A DNA stretch of 48,884 bases. Source: a bacterium. Its GTDB lineage: Bacteria > AUK180. The stretch covers positions 1 through 48,884 of the forward strand of contig JAGLGN010000013.1 of the NCBI GenBank assembly GCA_023144005.1. Direction: 5' to 3'. The notes under the pieces are model-generated. The model did not search any database and was not told the origin of the DNA. It worked only from the letters and a program-made list of their open reading frames with translations. This document shows positions 1-6,930 of this stretch, piece after piece (position 1 is the first letter of the stretch; each line of letters begins with the position of its first letter). A program made the translations under genes and the position numbers.

Positions 1-29
1 TGAAAAGACGGATCAAAACTCCATTTAAT

Positions 30-73
30 AATCTTTATTCAATTGTCAATTTTACATTGACAATTCAAAGATT
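30..73. repeat. Nested inverted repeat upstream of the TonB receptor promoter
   Basis: Inner arms AATTGTCAAT (41-50) and ATTGACAATT (56-65) are perfectly complementary around a 5-nt loop. Outer arms AATCTTT (30-36) and AAAGATT (67-73) extend the stem after a short internal loop. It is AT-rich and has no T-run, so it is a poor intrinsic terminator. Similar AATTGACA/TTGACAATT words recur near 18092-18112, so it may belong to the window's dispersed repeat population. Confidence 0.6.
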
Positions 74-88
74 ATATTCCCATCGGGA

Positions 89-116
89 TTGACATTTTCA
101 ATAATTACAGTATAAT
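89..116 (+). promoter_or_regulatory. Sigma70-type promoter of the TonB receptor gene
   Basis: A consensus -35 TTGACA (89-94) is followed after 16 bp by a consensus -10 TATAAT (111-116). Transcription would begin near 122-124, at the first strand of the structured leader, which is what a riboswitch-controlled transcript needs. Confidence 0.85.
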
Positions 117-120
117 TTCC

Positions 121-234
121 TTAACCCGAGCCGAACCGCCTAAGTGTTTCATATGGCGGGTGGCCGATAGGGAATAGGAGGAAACTCTTATTCCTCCCGT
201 GTTTGGAAAGGGTTTTATTGATCGTTAACCCTTT
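121..234 (+). promoter_or_regulatory. Structured leader, candidate Moco-family riboswitch
   Basis: P1 pairs AACCC (123-127) with GGGTT (210-214). P2 pairs CCGCC (136-140) with GGCGG (155-159) and carries the two halves of the classical 11-nt GAAA-tetraloop receptor, CCTAAG (139-144) and TATGG (152-156). P3 is a 10-bp stem, 171-180 with 185-194, capped by GAAA (181-184). A GNRA-capped hairpin docking into a tetraloop receptor, with CCGA-AGGGAA and TTCCTCCCGT blocks and a GAGCCG block before P2, fits my recollection of the Moco (molybdenum/tungsten cofactor) riboswitch. Cobalamin is the usual alternative for a TonB receptor, but I find no B12 box. AAAGGGTT (207-214) can instead pair with AACCCTTT (227-234), breaking P1. 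The structure is read directly; the class is an inference and needs a covariance search. Confidence 0.62.
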
Positions 235-248
235 GCCTATAATTATTC

Positions 249-255
249 GGAGGAA
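249..255 (+). promoter_or_regulatory. Ribosome binding site that could be masked by the leader
   Basis: GGAGGAA (249-255) lies just before ATG 258. It is perfectly complementary to TTCCTCC (191-197) in the 3' strand of P3 and its flank. The same GGAGGAA word also occurs at 177-183 in P3. When P3 is folded the anti-Shine-Dalgarno stretch is mostly occupied, so the site would be free. This is a plausible translational switch, inferred from pairing only. Confidence 0.5.
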
Positions 256-257
256 AG

Positions 258-2147
258 ATGAGAAAAGTATTTCTTATTATTGTATCTGTTTTTTGCCTTG
301 CTGCCGGCATAAACAGTGAAACCTATGACCTCGGCACCATACTCATTCACGACACCGCCTGGCACAATGCCGAAGTGATCACCAAGCAGGAGATCAGAGA
401 AAATAATTTCCAAACTGTACAAGAAGCGCTGGAGGCAATACCCGGTATCTATTTTTCGATCGGGTCGAAGGGTGAGACCTCTATTTACATACGGGGGATC
501 GACAAATCCCGAATAAAAGTCCTCATTGACGGTGCGCCGGTGAATGATTCATATTACGGCACCATAGATATGGATCAGTTCCCCATCGATAATATCGCCA
601 AAATAGAGGTCTTCAGGGGACTGAATGCATCTACCTTCGGAGGTAATGCCATGGGGGGTGTCATAAAGATCACAACAGACCGCCCAAAGAATAAATTGAC
701 ATTCCTACTTCAGGGAGACCGCAGCGGAGGAAGCAAGATATACAGCAGTTTCTCTTTGAAAAGGAAGATCTTTTTCCTGTCGGGCAGCTTGACCGATTAC
801 TACAGTCCCGGCTTTATCCTTCCGGCATCATTTCACCCCACCGCCAACGAAGGCGGATTATACAGAGAGAACAGCGCATTTGAGAAGATCAATTATCTCA
901 TTAAGTCCGGATTTGAATTCAATGATAATAATTATATTTGCTTCTCTTATAATGTAATAAGCAATTACAAGGAGCTCCCCGCGCATACCGACGCGGAAAG
1001 GTCCTATACAAAATTCTTCAGAGACCCCCGATATTGGCGTTTTCCCGAGTGGCAGCAGAATACTCTTTCTCTTAATGCGCAAGCGCTCATAAATGACAAA
1101 GTAAAATTCAGAATAAGCGCAAGTTATAATGATATTTACAATGGGCTTGAGATGTCACTGGATCCCGATTTTCAGGATATCGGCGAATATGATGTTTTTG
1201 ATGATACGGTATTCAATCTGAGCACATCCCTGGAAGGCCTGTACTTTCTCAAGTATAAGGTCGGGGTGAATTTTGAACAGCGAACTCATATGAAGGAAGA
1301 GAATGCTTACTTCTATAATGAATATGAGATCAGCGAGATCTCTTCTGAATATTACGATCTTCTTATTGAATTGGAGAAAGCCTTCTCTCTGTTTATTTTA
1401 AATTTCCAATTGAGCGGATCCAGCTTCGCCTGTGACCTATACGATATGAACAGATTCAATTACACATTCATGGCGGAAGCTTCCCCACTGGAACGACTGC
1501 GCGTACAGCTTCGGATGGGGAATAAGATCAACTTCCCCGCGCTTAATCAATTGAACGAGCTTGCAAATGATACACTGGAGCCGGAATTTTCGGACCAGAT
1601 CGACCTAAGCATATCTTATAGTACATCCTTCGTGGAACTCACCGTCGCCTATTTTATTAATAGGGTCGAGGGATTGATAAATCGGGATGGCAAGGGCGAG
1701 CCGTATTATAATATCAATGACTCCACATTCAGCGGGTTTGAAGGATCAGTAGGCGTGAAATTCTGGAAGCTGAAGTTGACATCGAACATCGAATCGGTGA
1801 AAGCGGTGAATGATTCACAGGAAGGGACCCCGGGAGATTATATCTATGAATTGCCGGCGATACCTGCATATAAGGTCTTTAATAAATTATCTTTCGGCAT
1901 TGACCGCCTGATCCTTTCTCTTGAGATAAATACAACGGGACAGGTATATGAATACGATAACGATGATGAGAGGATCACTAATCCCGGATATACACTAGTG
2001 AATCTCAACTCATCGTATAAACTCAGAAATGACTTCCGTGCCTTCCTCAGATTCAACAATCTTCTGGATACCGAGTATTATAATGAAATAGGGTTTGTTC
2101 AAGCGGGTAGAGGATTCATTTTCGGAATGGAGTATACGATCAACTGA
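258..2147 (+). CDS. TonB-dependent outer-membrane receptor
   Basis: A 629-residue outer-membrane transporter that would use TonB/ExbBD energy to import a scarce ligand. A signal peptide covers roughly residues 1-20 (MRKVFLIIVSVFCLAAG). The plug domain follows at about 40-140, with typical features: VQEALEAIPGI, YIRGIDKSRIKVLIDGAPV, IEVFRG and GGVIKITT. The rest is beta-strand-rich and ends with the usual receptor tail (FLRFNNLLDTEYYNEIGF). At 629 residues it resembles the compact BtuB-type receptors more than the ~1000-residue SusC type. I see no obvious TonB box. It stands alone behind a strong promoter and a Moco-like riboswitch, so molybdate, tungstate or a chelate of them is the favoured substrate by inference. 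Cobalamin or a siderophore remains possible. Start is ATG 258 with GGAGG eight bases upstream. Confidence 0.9.
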   Translation: MRKVFLIIVSVFCLAAGINSETYDLGTILIHDTAWHNAEVITKQEIRENNFQTVQEALEAIPGIYFSIGSKGETSIYIRGIDKSRIKVLIDGAPVNDSYYGTIDMDQFPIDNIAKIEVFRGLNASTFGGNAMGGVIKITTDRPKNKLTFLLQGDRSGGSKIYSSFSLKRKIFFLSGSLTDYYSPGFILPASFHPTANEGGLYRENSAFEKINYLIKSGFEFNDNNYICFSYNVISNYKELPAHTDAERSYTKFFRDPRYWRFPEWQQNTLSLNAQALINDKVKFRISASYNDIYNGLEMSLDPDFQDIGEYDVFDDTVFNLSTSLEGLYFLKYKVGVNFEQRTHMKEENAYFYNEYEISEISSEYYDLLIELEKAFSLFILNFQLSGSSFACDLYDMNRFNYTFMAEASPLERLRVQLRMGNKINFPALNQLNELANDTLEPEFSDQIDLSISYSTSFVELTVAYFINRVEGLINRDGKGEPYYNINDSTFSGFEGSVGVKFWKLKLTSNIESVKAVNDSQEGTPGDYIYELPAIPAYKVFNKLSFGIDRLILSLEINTTGQVYEYDNDDERITNPGYTLVNLNSSYKLRNDFRAFLRFNNLLDTEYYNEIGFVQAGRGFIFGMEYTIN

Positions 2148-2164
2148 CAAGCGGCATCATTTCT

Positions 2165-2192
2165 TTGATATTAGCCGAACATATTATATAAT
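2165..2192 (+). promoter_or_regulatory. Promoter of the ceramide operon, apparently leaderless
   Basis: TTGATA (2165-2170), a 16-bp spacer and TATAAT (2187-2192). The start codon at 2198 comes only five bases after the -10 box, so transcription should begin at or next to the A of ATG. No Shine-Dalgarno sequence fits in between. Confidence 0.75.
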
Positions 2193-2197
2193 ATCAA

Positions 2198-3151
2198 ATG
2201 AGGGTTTTTATAACAGGAGCCACCGGCTTCATCGGATCACATCTTGTGCAGGCATTGAATTCTCGCGGAATTAGGCCGGATTGTATGGTCAGAACCGAGC
2301 CAAAATGGCTTGAGGGGATGGATTTTACTTCCGTGAATTGCGATTCTTTTGTCGAACCGGCCGCGATCAGAAGCATCTGCCATGCGGATGCCGTCTTCTA
2401 TCTGGCCGGGGTAACGAAGGCCGACAGCTATCATGATTATGTTTCAGGAAATTTTGATACCTTCACTGATTTCTACGATATTGCCGTAAAATATGGGAGA
2501 AATATCAAGTGGCTCGGCTATCTCAGCACAATGGCGGTCAACCGGCCGAATAAGGACGGATCACCGTTGGATGAAGACTCCCCGCTTAACCCCGTTTCAG
2601 ATTACGGGCGAAGCAAGGCACTCGCGGAAGAATTTCTCAAGCAAAAGAGCGACTTTCCCACACTGATACTGAGATTACCCGGAGTTTACGGACCCAGGGA
2701 TATGGATTTTCTTGAATATTTCCGTATCGTCAAAAAGGGAATGATCCCCATAGTTGGAGCGGGAGAGCCGCAAACCTCGTTAATTCATGTCAACGATGTT
2801 GTTTCCGCACTTATGAGAGGATTTGAAAAAAAGGCGAACGGCCTGTATTATATTTCCGACGGCATTCATTATACGTTTCGAATGATCGGCGCTATAACCA
2901 GCGAAATCTTGAAAAAACGGGCCGTATATGTTAAAATACCAACTTATATCGCGACCTTGTTCGCTTATGTGAATGAAAATTTCGGGCGGACAAATATTAT
3001 CAGCAGAGAGAAGGTCAAAGAGATGACCGCGGGTAATTGGACCTGTAATAGCTCTCTTGCGGAAAGAGATCTTGATTGGAAGCCCGTATTGAGGGCTGAG
3101 CATGGTTTTGAAGATACCATCGCCTGGTATCGGAAAAACGGATATTTATGA
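2198..3151 (+). CDS. cerR: NAD(P)-dependent epimerase/dehydratase-family reductase, CerR-like
   Basis: A 317-residue extended short-chain dehydrogenase. The N-terminal Rossmann motif is GATGFIG (glycines 7, 10, 13); the catalytic pair is Y136 and K140 in DYGRSK, with STM near 110-112. RLPGVYGPRD and the region near LIHVNDVVSAL are typical of sugar-epimerase-like members. In Caulobacter an enzyme of this family, CerR, acts as the ketone reductase in bacterial ceramide synthesis. The gene sits ten bases before a serine palmitoyltransferase and two genes before a GNAT protein of the kind assigned as bacterial ceramide synthase, so reduction of the 3-keto group is the inferred role. From sequence alone it could be a nucleotide-sugar epimerase. 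It is the first gene of the operon and its ATG lies five bases after the -10 box. Confidence 0.75.
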   Translation: MRVFITGATGFIGSHLVQALNSRGIRPDCMVRTEPKWLEGMDFTSVNCDSFVEPAAIRSICHADAVFYLAGVTKADSYHDYVSGNFDTFTDFYDIAVKYGRNIKWLGYLSTMAVNRPNKDGSPLDEDSPLNPVSDYGRSKALAEEFLKQKSDFPTLILRLPGVYGPRDMDFLEYFRIVKKGMIPIVGAGEPQTSLIHVNDVVSALMRGFEKKANGLYYISDGIHYTFRMIGAITSEILKKRAVYVKIPTYIATLFAYVNENFGRTNIISREKVKEMTAGNWTCNSSLAERDLDWKPVLRAEHGFEDTIAWYRKNGYL

Positions 3152-3161
3152 GGAGTATTGG

Positions 3162-4349
3162 ATGAAGGGCGACCTTTTTCAAAAATGTTATGATTTCAAG
3201 GAACCGGATAAGGTCAGGCAACTGGGCCTCTATCCCTATTTCACGCCGATACAATCCGCTCAGAAGAACGAAGTATATATTGAAGGCAAGAAGGTACTGA
3301 TGCTCGGGTCGAATTCATATATGGGGCTGACATACCACCCCAAGGTAAGAGAGGCCGCGATAGAGGCGATCAATAAATACGGTGTGGGTTGCGCGGGCTC
3401 CAGATTCTTAAATGGAACCCTTGACCTTCACGAAGAACTGGAAGAAAAATTGGCAAATTTTCTGGGAAAAGAAGCCGCGTTGCTGTATTCCACCGGATAT
3501 CAAACAAATATCGGCGTGATCTCCGGTATCACAACCAAGGATGATTATATTCTCGCAGATAAATTTTCACATGCCTCTATCATAGACGGATGCAGGCTTT
3601 CATTCGGTCAAATGAAAAGGTTCAAGCATAATGACACCGAAAGTCTGAGGAAATGCCTTGAGGCGATACCCGAAGAAGTCGGAAAGCTCATTGTAGTGGA
3701 TGGTGTATTCTCTATGGAAGGTGATCTCGCGCCACTTGACAAGATAGTCCCCTTGAAAAAGGAATTCGGAGCAAGATTATTTGTTGATGACGCGCATTCT
3801 GTCGGAGTTCTGGGAAAAAACGGCAGGGGCACAGCCGAGCATTTCAATGTTGAAGGAGATGTCGATCTTGTCATGAACACTTTTTCAAAATCCTTTGCCT
3901 CCATTGGAGGGTTTATTGCCGGGGAATATGAGGTAATTGACTATCTCAGGCATTTTTCCCGCTCACTTATTTTCAGCGCTTCATTACCGCCATCGACGCT
4001 CGGCTCGGTTTCTGCGGCGCTTGATATAATTAAGAATGAGCCGTGGAGAAGAGAGAGACTCTGGGATATCACCCATATGATGGGAGAGGGATTCAGGAAG
4101 ATGGGTTATGATACCGGGGAAAGCGTTACTCCGATCATCCCCCTGCGGGCCGGTGATATGATGACCACATTCCGGATGAGGGCGCGTTTACTGGAAGAGG
4201 GTGTTTTTGTAAACCCCGTAGTGCCGCCGGCGGTAGGTCCCAATGACTGCCTCATCAGAACCAGTTTCATGGCTACTCATACAGACGAACAGCTTAATTT
4301 CGCATTGGACAAATTTAAAAAGATCGGCATTGAATTGGGAGTCATATGA
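3162..4349 (+). CDS. spt: Serine palmitoyltransferase (PLP-dependent alpha-oxoamine synthase)
   Basis: A 395-residue PLP enzyme that would condense serine with a long-chain acyl thioester to a 3-keto long-chain base, the first step of sphingolipid synthesis. Visible hallmarks are GSNSYMGL (49-56), YGVGCAGSRFLNGT (73-86), H137 in FSHASIIDG, DDAH (209-212), and the Schiff-base lysine K243 in TFSKSFASIGGF. Near the C-terminus are VFVNPVVPPAV and IRTSFMATHT. The stretches GCAGSRFLNGTLDLH and FVNPVV resemble bacterial serine palmitoyltransferases more than KBL, BioF or HemA as I recall them. The start is taken at ATG 3162, after AGGAG at 3151-3155; the open frame extends upstream to 3102, but that would overlap the preceding gene. 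The stop overlaps the next start as ATGA. Confidence 0.85.
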   Translation: MKGDLFQKCYDFKEPDKVRQLGLYPYFTPIQSAQKNEVYIEGKKVLMLGSNSYMGLTYHPKVREAAIEAINKYGVGCAGSRFLNGTLDLHEELEEKLANFLGKEAALLYSTGYQTNIGVISGITTKDDYILADKFSHASIIDGCRLSFGQMKRFKHNDTESLRKCLEAIPEEVGKLIVVDGVFSMEGDLAPLDKIVPLKKEFGARLFVDDAHSVGVLGKNGRGTAEHFNVEGDVDLVMNTFSKSFASIGGFIAGEYEVIDYLRHFSRSLIFSASLPPSTLGSVSAALDIIKNEPWRRERLWDITHMMGEGFRKMGYDTGESVTPIIPLRAGDMMTTFRMRARLLEEGVFVNPVVPPAVGPNDCLIRTSFMATHTDEQLNFALDKFKKIGIELGVI

Positions 4350-5461
4350 TGGATATTGAGATCAGGTCCGTTGATACTCATAAGGATCTCAAGAAATTTA
4401 TTGATCTCCCGTATAAACTTTACTCGGATCAAAAATACTGGATCCCTCCGATTAAAAGGGAAGTGTTTCACCTCTTTAATGAAAAGAAAAATCCGTTCTG
4501 GGAGCATGCGGAGAAAAAACTCTTCATCGCGATATCAGGAAAGGCAGTGCTTGGAAGGATCGCAGCGATCCTGGATCATAATTATATTCAATTCCACGAT
4601 GCCAAGATCGGACATTTCGGTTTCTTTGAATGTATTGACCATACATCAGTGGCAAATAAGTTATATAAGGCCGCCGAAGATTTTTTGCGCGATAGGGGGA
4701 TGCTGGAGATCAATGGACCGATGAACCCCTGCACCAATGAAGAATGCGGATTTCTATTAGAGGGATTCGATGATTATCCCCGCTTGATGATGACATATAC
4801 ACCTGAGTATTACCTCGGGCTATCCGAAGCCGCCGGCTATGCCAAAGAGAAGGACCTTTTTGCTTATCACATGAAGGTTCAACAGCCCTTGCCCGAGAAA
4901 GTGGCGCGCCTGTACGGCAGGATCAAGGAGCGCAATAATATCAAGCTTTCTCATTTGGATATCAAGAATTTTGACAAAGAGCTTGTGAAGATCAAGGAAA
5001 TATACAATTCGGCATGGGAGAGGAATTGGGGATTCGTCCCAATGACTGAAGCGGAAAAGGACAAGATGGCAAAAGACCTGAAGACGCTAATAGTTCCCGA
5101 GCTTCTTCAATTCGCGGAGATCGACGGGGAAACCGTTGCCTGGATGTGGACCATGCCTGATTATAATCATGTCCTAAAGAAAATGAAGGGAAAGATGAAT
5201 CCCATCCTTTTTTTGAAAGAGCGGAAAAAGATCAAATGGGCGAGAGTGATCACATTCGGGATAAAGGAAGGCTACCGCGGAAGAGGTATTGATGCGGTAT
5301 TTTTTCATGATGCCCTCGAAACCGTGAAAAAATTGGGATTCACCGATGCGGAATTCTCTTGGATACTGGAAGATAATGTGATGGTTAGCAGAGCGGCAGT
5401 GACGATGGGTGGAGAAATATATAAAAAATACCGTATATACGGAAAGAAATTAAAGGGATAG
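4346..5461 (+). CDS. bcerS: GNAT-superfamily acyltransferase, candidate bacterial ceramide synthase
   Basis: A 371-residue cytosolic protein with no membrane segment. The N-terminal half has the pattern FIDLPYKLYSDQKYWIPP followed by NPFWEHAEKKLF, typical of a large GNAT-like family. The C-terminal half carries an acetyl/acyl-CoA binding loop, EGYRGRGID, and ends near MGGEIYKKYRIYGK. A member of such a GNAT-like family is the ceramide synthase (bCerS) that N-acylates the long-chain base in Caulobacter; that link rests on memory and on context. The gene overlaps spt by 4 bp (ATGA) and follows cerR-like and spt, which strongly suggests it completes the ceramide backbone. Start could be ATG 4346 or ATG 4349. 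Confidence 0.7.
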   Translation: MMDIEIRSVDTHKDLKKFIDLPYKLYSDQKYWIPPIKREVFHLFNEKKNPFWEHAEKKLFIAISGKAVLGRIAAILDHNYIQFHDAKIGHFGFFECIDHTSVANKLYKAAEDFLRDRGMLEINGPMNPCTNEECGFLLEGFDDYPRLMMTYTPEYYLGLSEAAGYAKEKDLFAYHMKVQQPLPEKVARLYGRIKERNNIKLSHLDIKNFDKELVKIKEIYNSAWERNWGFVPMTEAEKDKMAKDLKTLIVPELLQFAEIDGETVAWMWTMPDYNHVLKKMKGKMNPILFLKERKKIKWARVITFGIKEGYRGRGIDAVFFHDALETVKKLGFTDAEFSWILEDNVMVSRAAVTMGGEIYKKYRIYGKKLKG

Positions 5462-5464
5462 AAG

Positions 5465-5836
5465 ATGGCTAAAATATTAGTAGTTGATGATTCTAAATTT
5501 GCAAGAGCGATCGTGATTAACGGACTGAAAAAAGAGGGATTTGAGATTTGCGAAGCAGAGAACGGAAAGGAATCCGTGGACATCGCGAAAATAGAGAAAC
5601 CTGACCTGATCCTCATGGATGTTGTCATGCCCGTGCTGGACGGGATCGAAGCCACAAAGATTTTGAAGAACCTGCAGGAAACAAAAAAAATTCCTATACT
5701 TATCCTGACCGGACAGAATTCCAAAGAAGAAATACTGGAAGGATTCAACGCCGGGGCGGATGAATACCTGTGTAAACCCTTCAAATTCAATGAATTGCTT
5801 TCGACCATAAAGACCCTATTAAACCTGTATAAATAA
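5465..5836 (+). CDS. Single-domain response regulator (CheY-like receiver)
   Basis: A 123-residue stand-alone receiver domain. The acidic pocket is DD (residues 8-9, VVDDSK), the phospho-acceptor is the aspartate in LILMDVVMPVLDG (near residue 53), the switch threonine is in ILTGQNS, and the lysine is in CKPF. No output domain is present, so it would act through protein contact. It lies three bases after the ceramide-synthase-like gene and shares one base with dnaJ (TAATG). No histidine kinase is encoded nearby, so its partner is unknown. Confidence 0.9.
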   Translation: MAKILVVDDSKFARAIVINGLKKEGFEICEAENGKESVDIAKIEKPDLILMDVVMPVLDGIEATKILKNLQETKKIPILILTGQNSKEEILEGFNAGADEYLCKPFKFNELLSTIKTLLNLYK

Positions 5837-6930
5837 TGGACAAAGATTATTATAAGACCCTTAATGTGGAGCGTAGTGCCACCAATGAAGAAATAAAGAA
5901 GGCCTTCAGGAAATTAGCGCTTAAGTATCATCCGGATCGAAATCCGGAAAACAAGGATGAGGCGGAAGCGCAGTTCAAAGAGATCAATGAAGCATATGCC
6001 ATTCTCTCTGATGAAGAAAAGAGAGAGATATACGATACATACGGATATGAGGGCCTTAGAGGCCAGTACGGATCCAATTTTAGCGACATCATTAAATCCT
6101 TTTTGAATTTTGATTCGATCTTTGATGATCTTTTCGGACCCTTCGCTAGGCAGCATAGCCGAAAAGGCAGTGATATACAAGTCGACCTCAGTCTCAACAT
6201 GGAGGAGGTATTTAACGGCTGTTCCAGGGAAATAGAGTTCGAGCGTTCGATCCCCTGCGAGAAATGCGGAGGGACCGGCGCAAAAACGCCGCAGGACATT
6301 GAAACATGTTCGACCTGCGGCGGAAGCGGTAAGGTACGAAGACAACAATTGTTCTTCACAGTTTCTCAGACCTGTCCGGCATGCGGAGGAAGAGGAAAGA
6401 TAATTACAAAGAAGTGTCCGGAATGCCGCGGAAAAGGGCTCGGGTCTACACTTGAGAAAATGACCGTGGATATTGAAGCCGGATTGGACAACGGAACTGT
6501 TCTGATGTCTAGAGGCAAAGGAAATATAATAGACGAAAAATTCCCTCCCGGGGACCTATATATTGTTCTCAATGTGCAGGAAGATCCTGTTTTTACAAAA
6601 GATGGAATGAATCTCTATGCCGAGCTTCCTGTACCTTTTTCTTCGGCTCTTCTGGGTGACACATTAGAATTTCCATATTTTAATGGAGAAATAATAAAGA
6701 TCGAGATACCTAAAAAGACAGAACATGGGCATATTTTAAAGTTGCGCGGTTATGGAATAAAAAGAAAGGGTTATCGAGGGGACCTTATTTTCAGAGTCGG
6801 ACTCGAAATGCCGGCAAAGCTTAATAAGACACAGGAAAAAGTATTGAAACAATTCCAGAAATTGACCGAGAAAAGCTATCACCGTTCCAAGGCATTCAGA
6901 GAGACAATGGACAAGAGGTTTAAGAAATGA
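5836..6930 (+). CDS. dnaJ: Chaperone protein DnaJ
   Basis: A 364-residue Hsp40 co-chaperone that stimulates DnaK. The J domain is at the N-terminus with HPD at 32-34. A short linker, poor in the usual Gly-Phe repeats (GQYGSNFSDIIKSF), leads to four zinc-binding CxxCxGxG-type repeats at about 141-199: CEKCGGTG, CSTCGGSG, CPACGGRG and CPECRGKG. The C-terminal substrate-binding domain follows. dnaK and grpE are not next to it; here it sits in an operon between a receiver gene and serS, overlapping serS by 4 bp (ATGA). A lysine-rich tail (MDKRFKK) ends the protein. Confidence 0.95.
   Translation: MDKDYYKTLNVERSATNEEIKKAFRKLALKYHPDRNPENKDEAEAQFKEINEAYAILSDEEKREIYDTYGYEGLRGQYGSNFSDIIKSFLNFDSIFDDLFGPFARQHSRKGSDIQVDLSLNMEEVFNGCSREIEFERSIPCEKCGGTGAKTPQDIETCSTCGGSGKVRRQQLFFTVSQTCPACGGRGKIITKKCPECRGKGLGSTLEKMTVDIEAGLDNGTVLMSRGKGNIIDEKFPPGDLYIVLNVQEDPVFTKDGMNLYAELPVPFSSALLGDTLEFPYFNGEIIKIEIPKKTEHGHILKLRGYGIKRKGYRGDLIFRVGLEMPAKLNKTQEKVLKQFQKLTEKSYHRSKAFRETMDKRFKK

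Noticed and set aside
207-234. Intrinsic terminator in the receptor leader
   Set aside because: The 8-bp hairpin is real but is followed by GCCTATAATTATT, not a T-run.
121-257. Cobalamin riboswitch before the TonB receptor
   Set aside because: The AGGGAA block occurs, but there is no recognisable B12 box, and the tetraloop-receptor pairing fits the Moco type better.
3102-3161. Longer N-terminus for serine palmitoyltransferase
   Set aside because: It lies inside the preceding gene, has no family match, and ATG 3162 has a good ribosome site.
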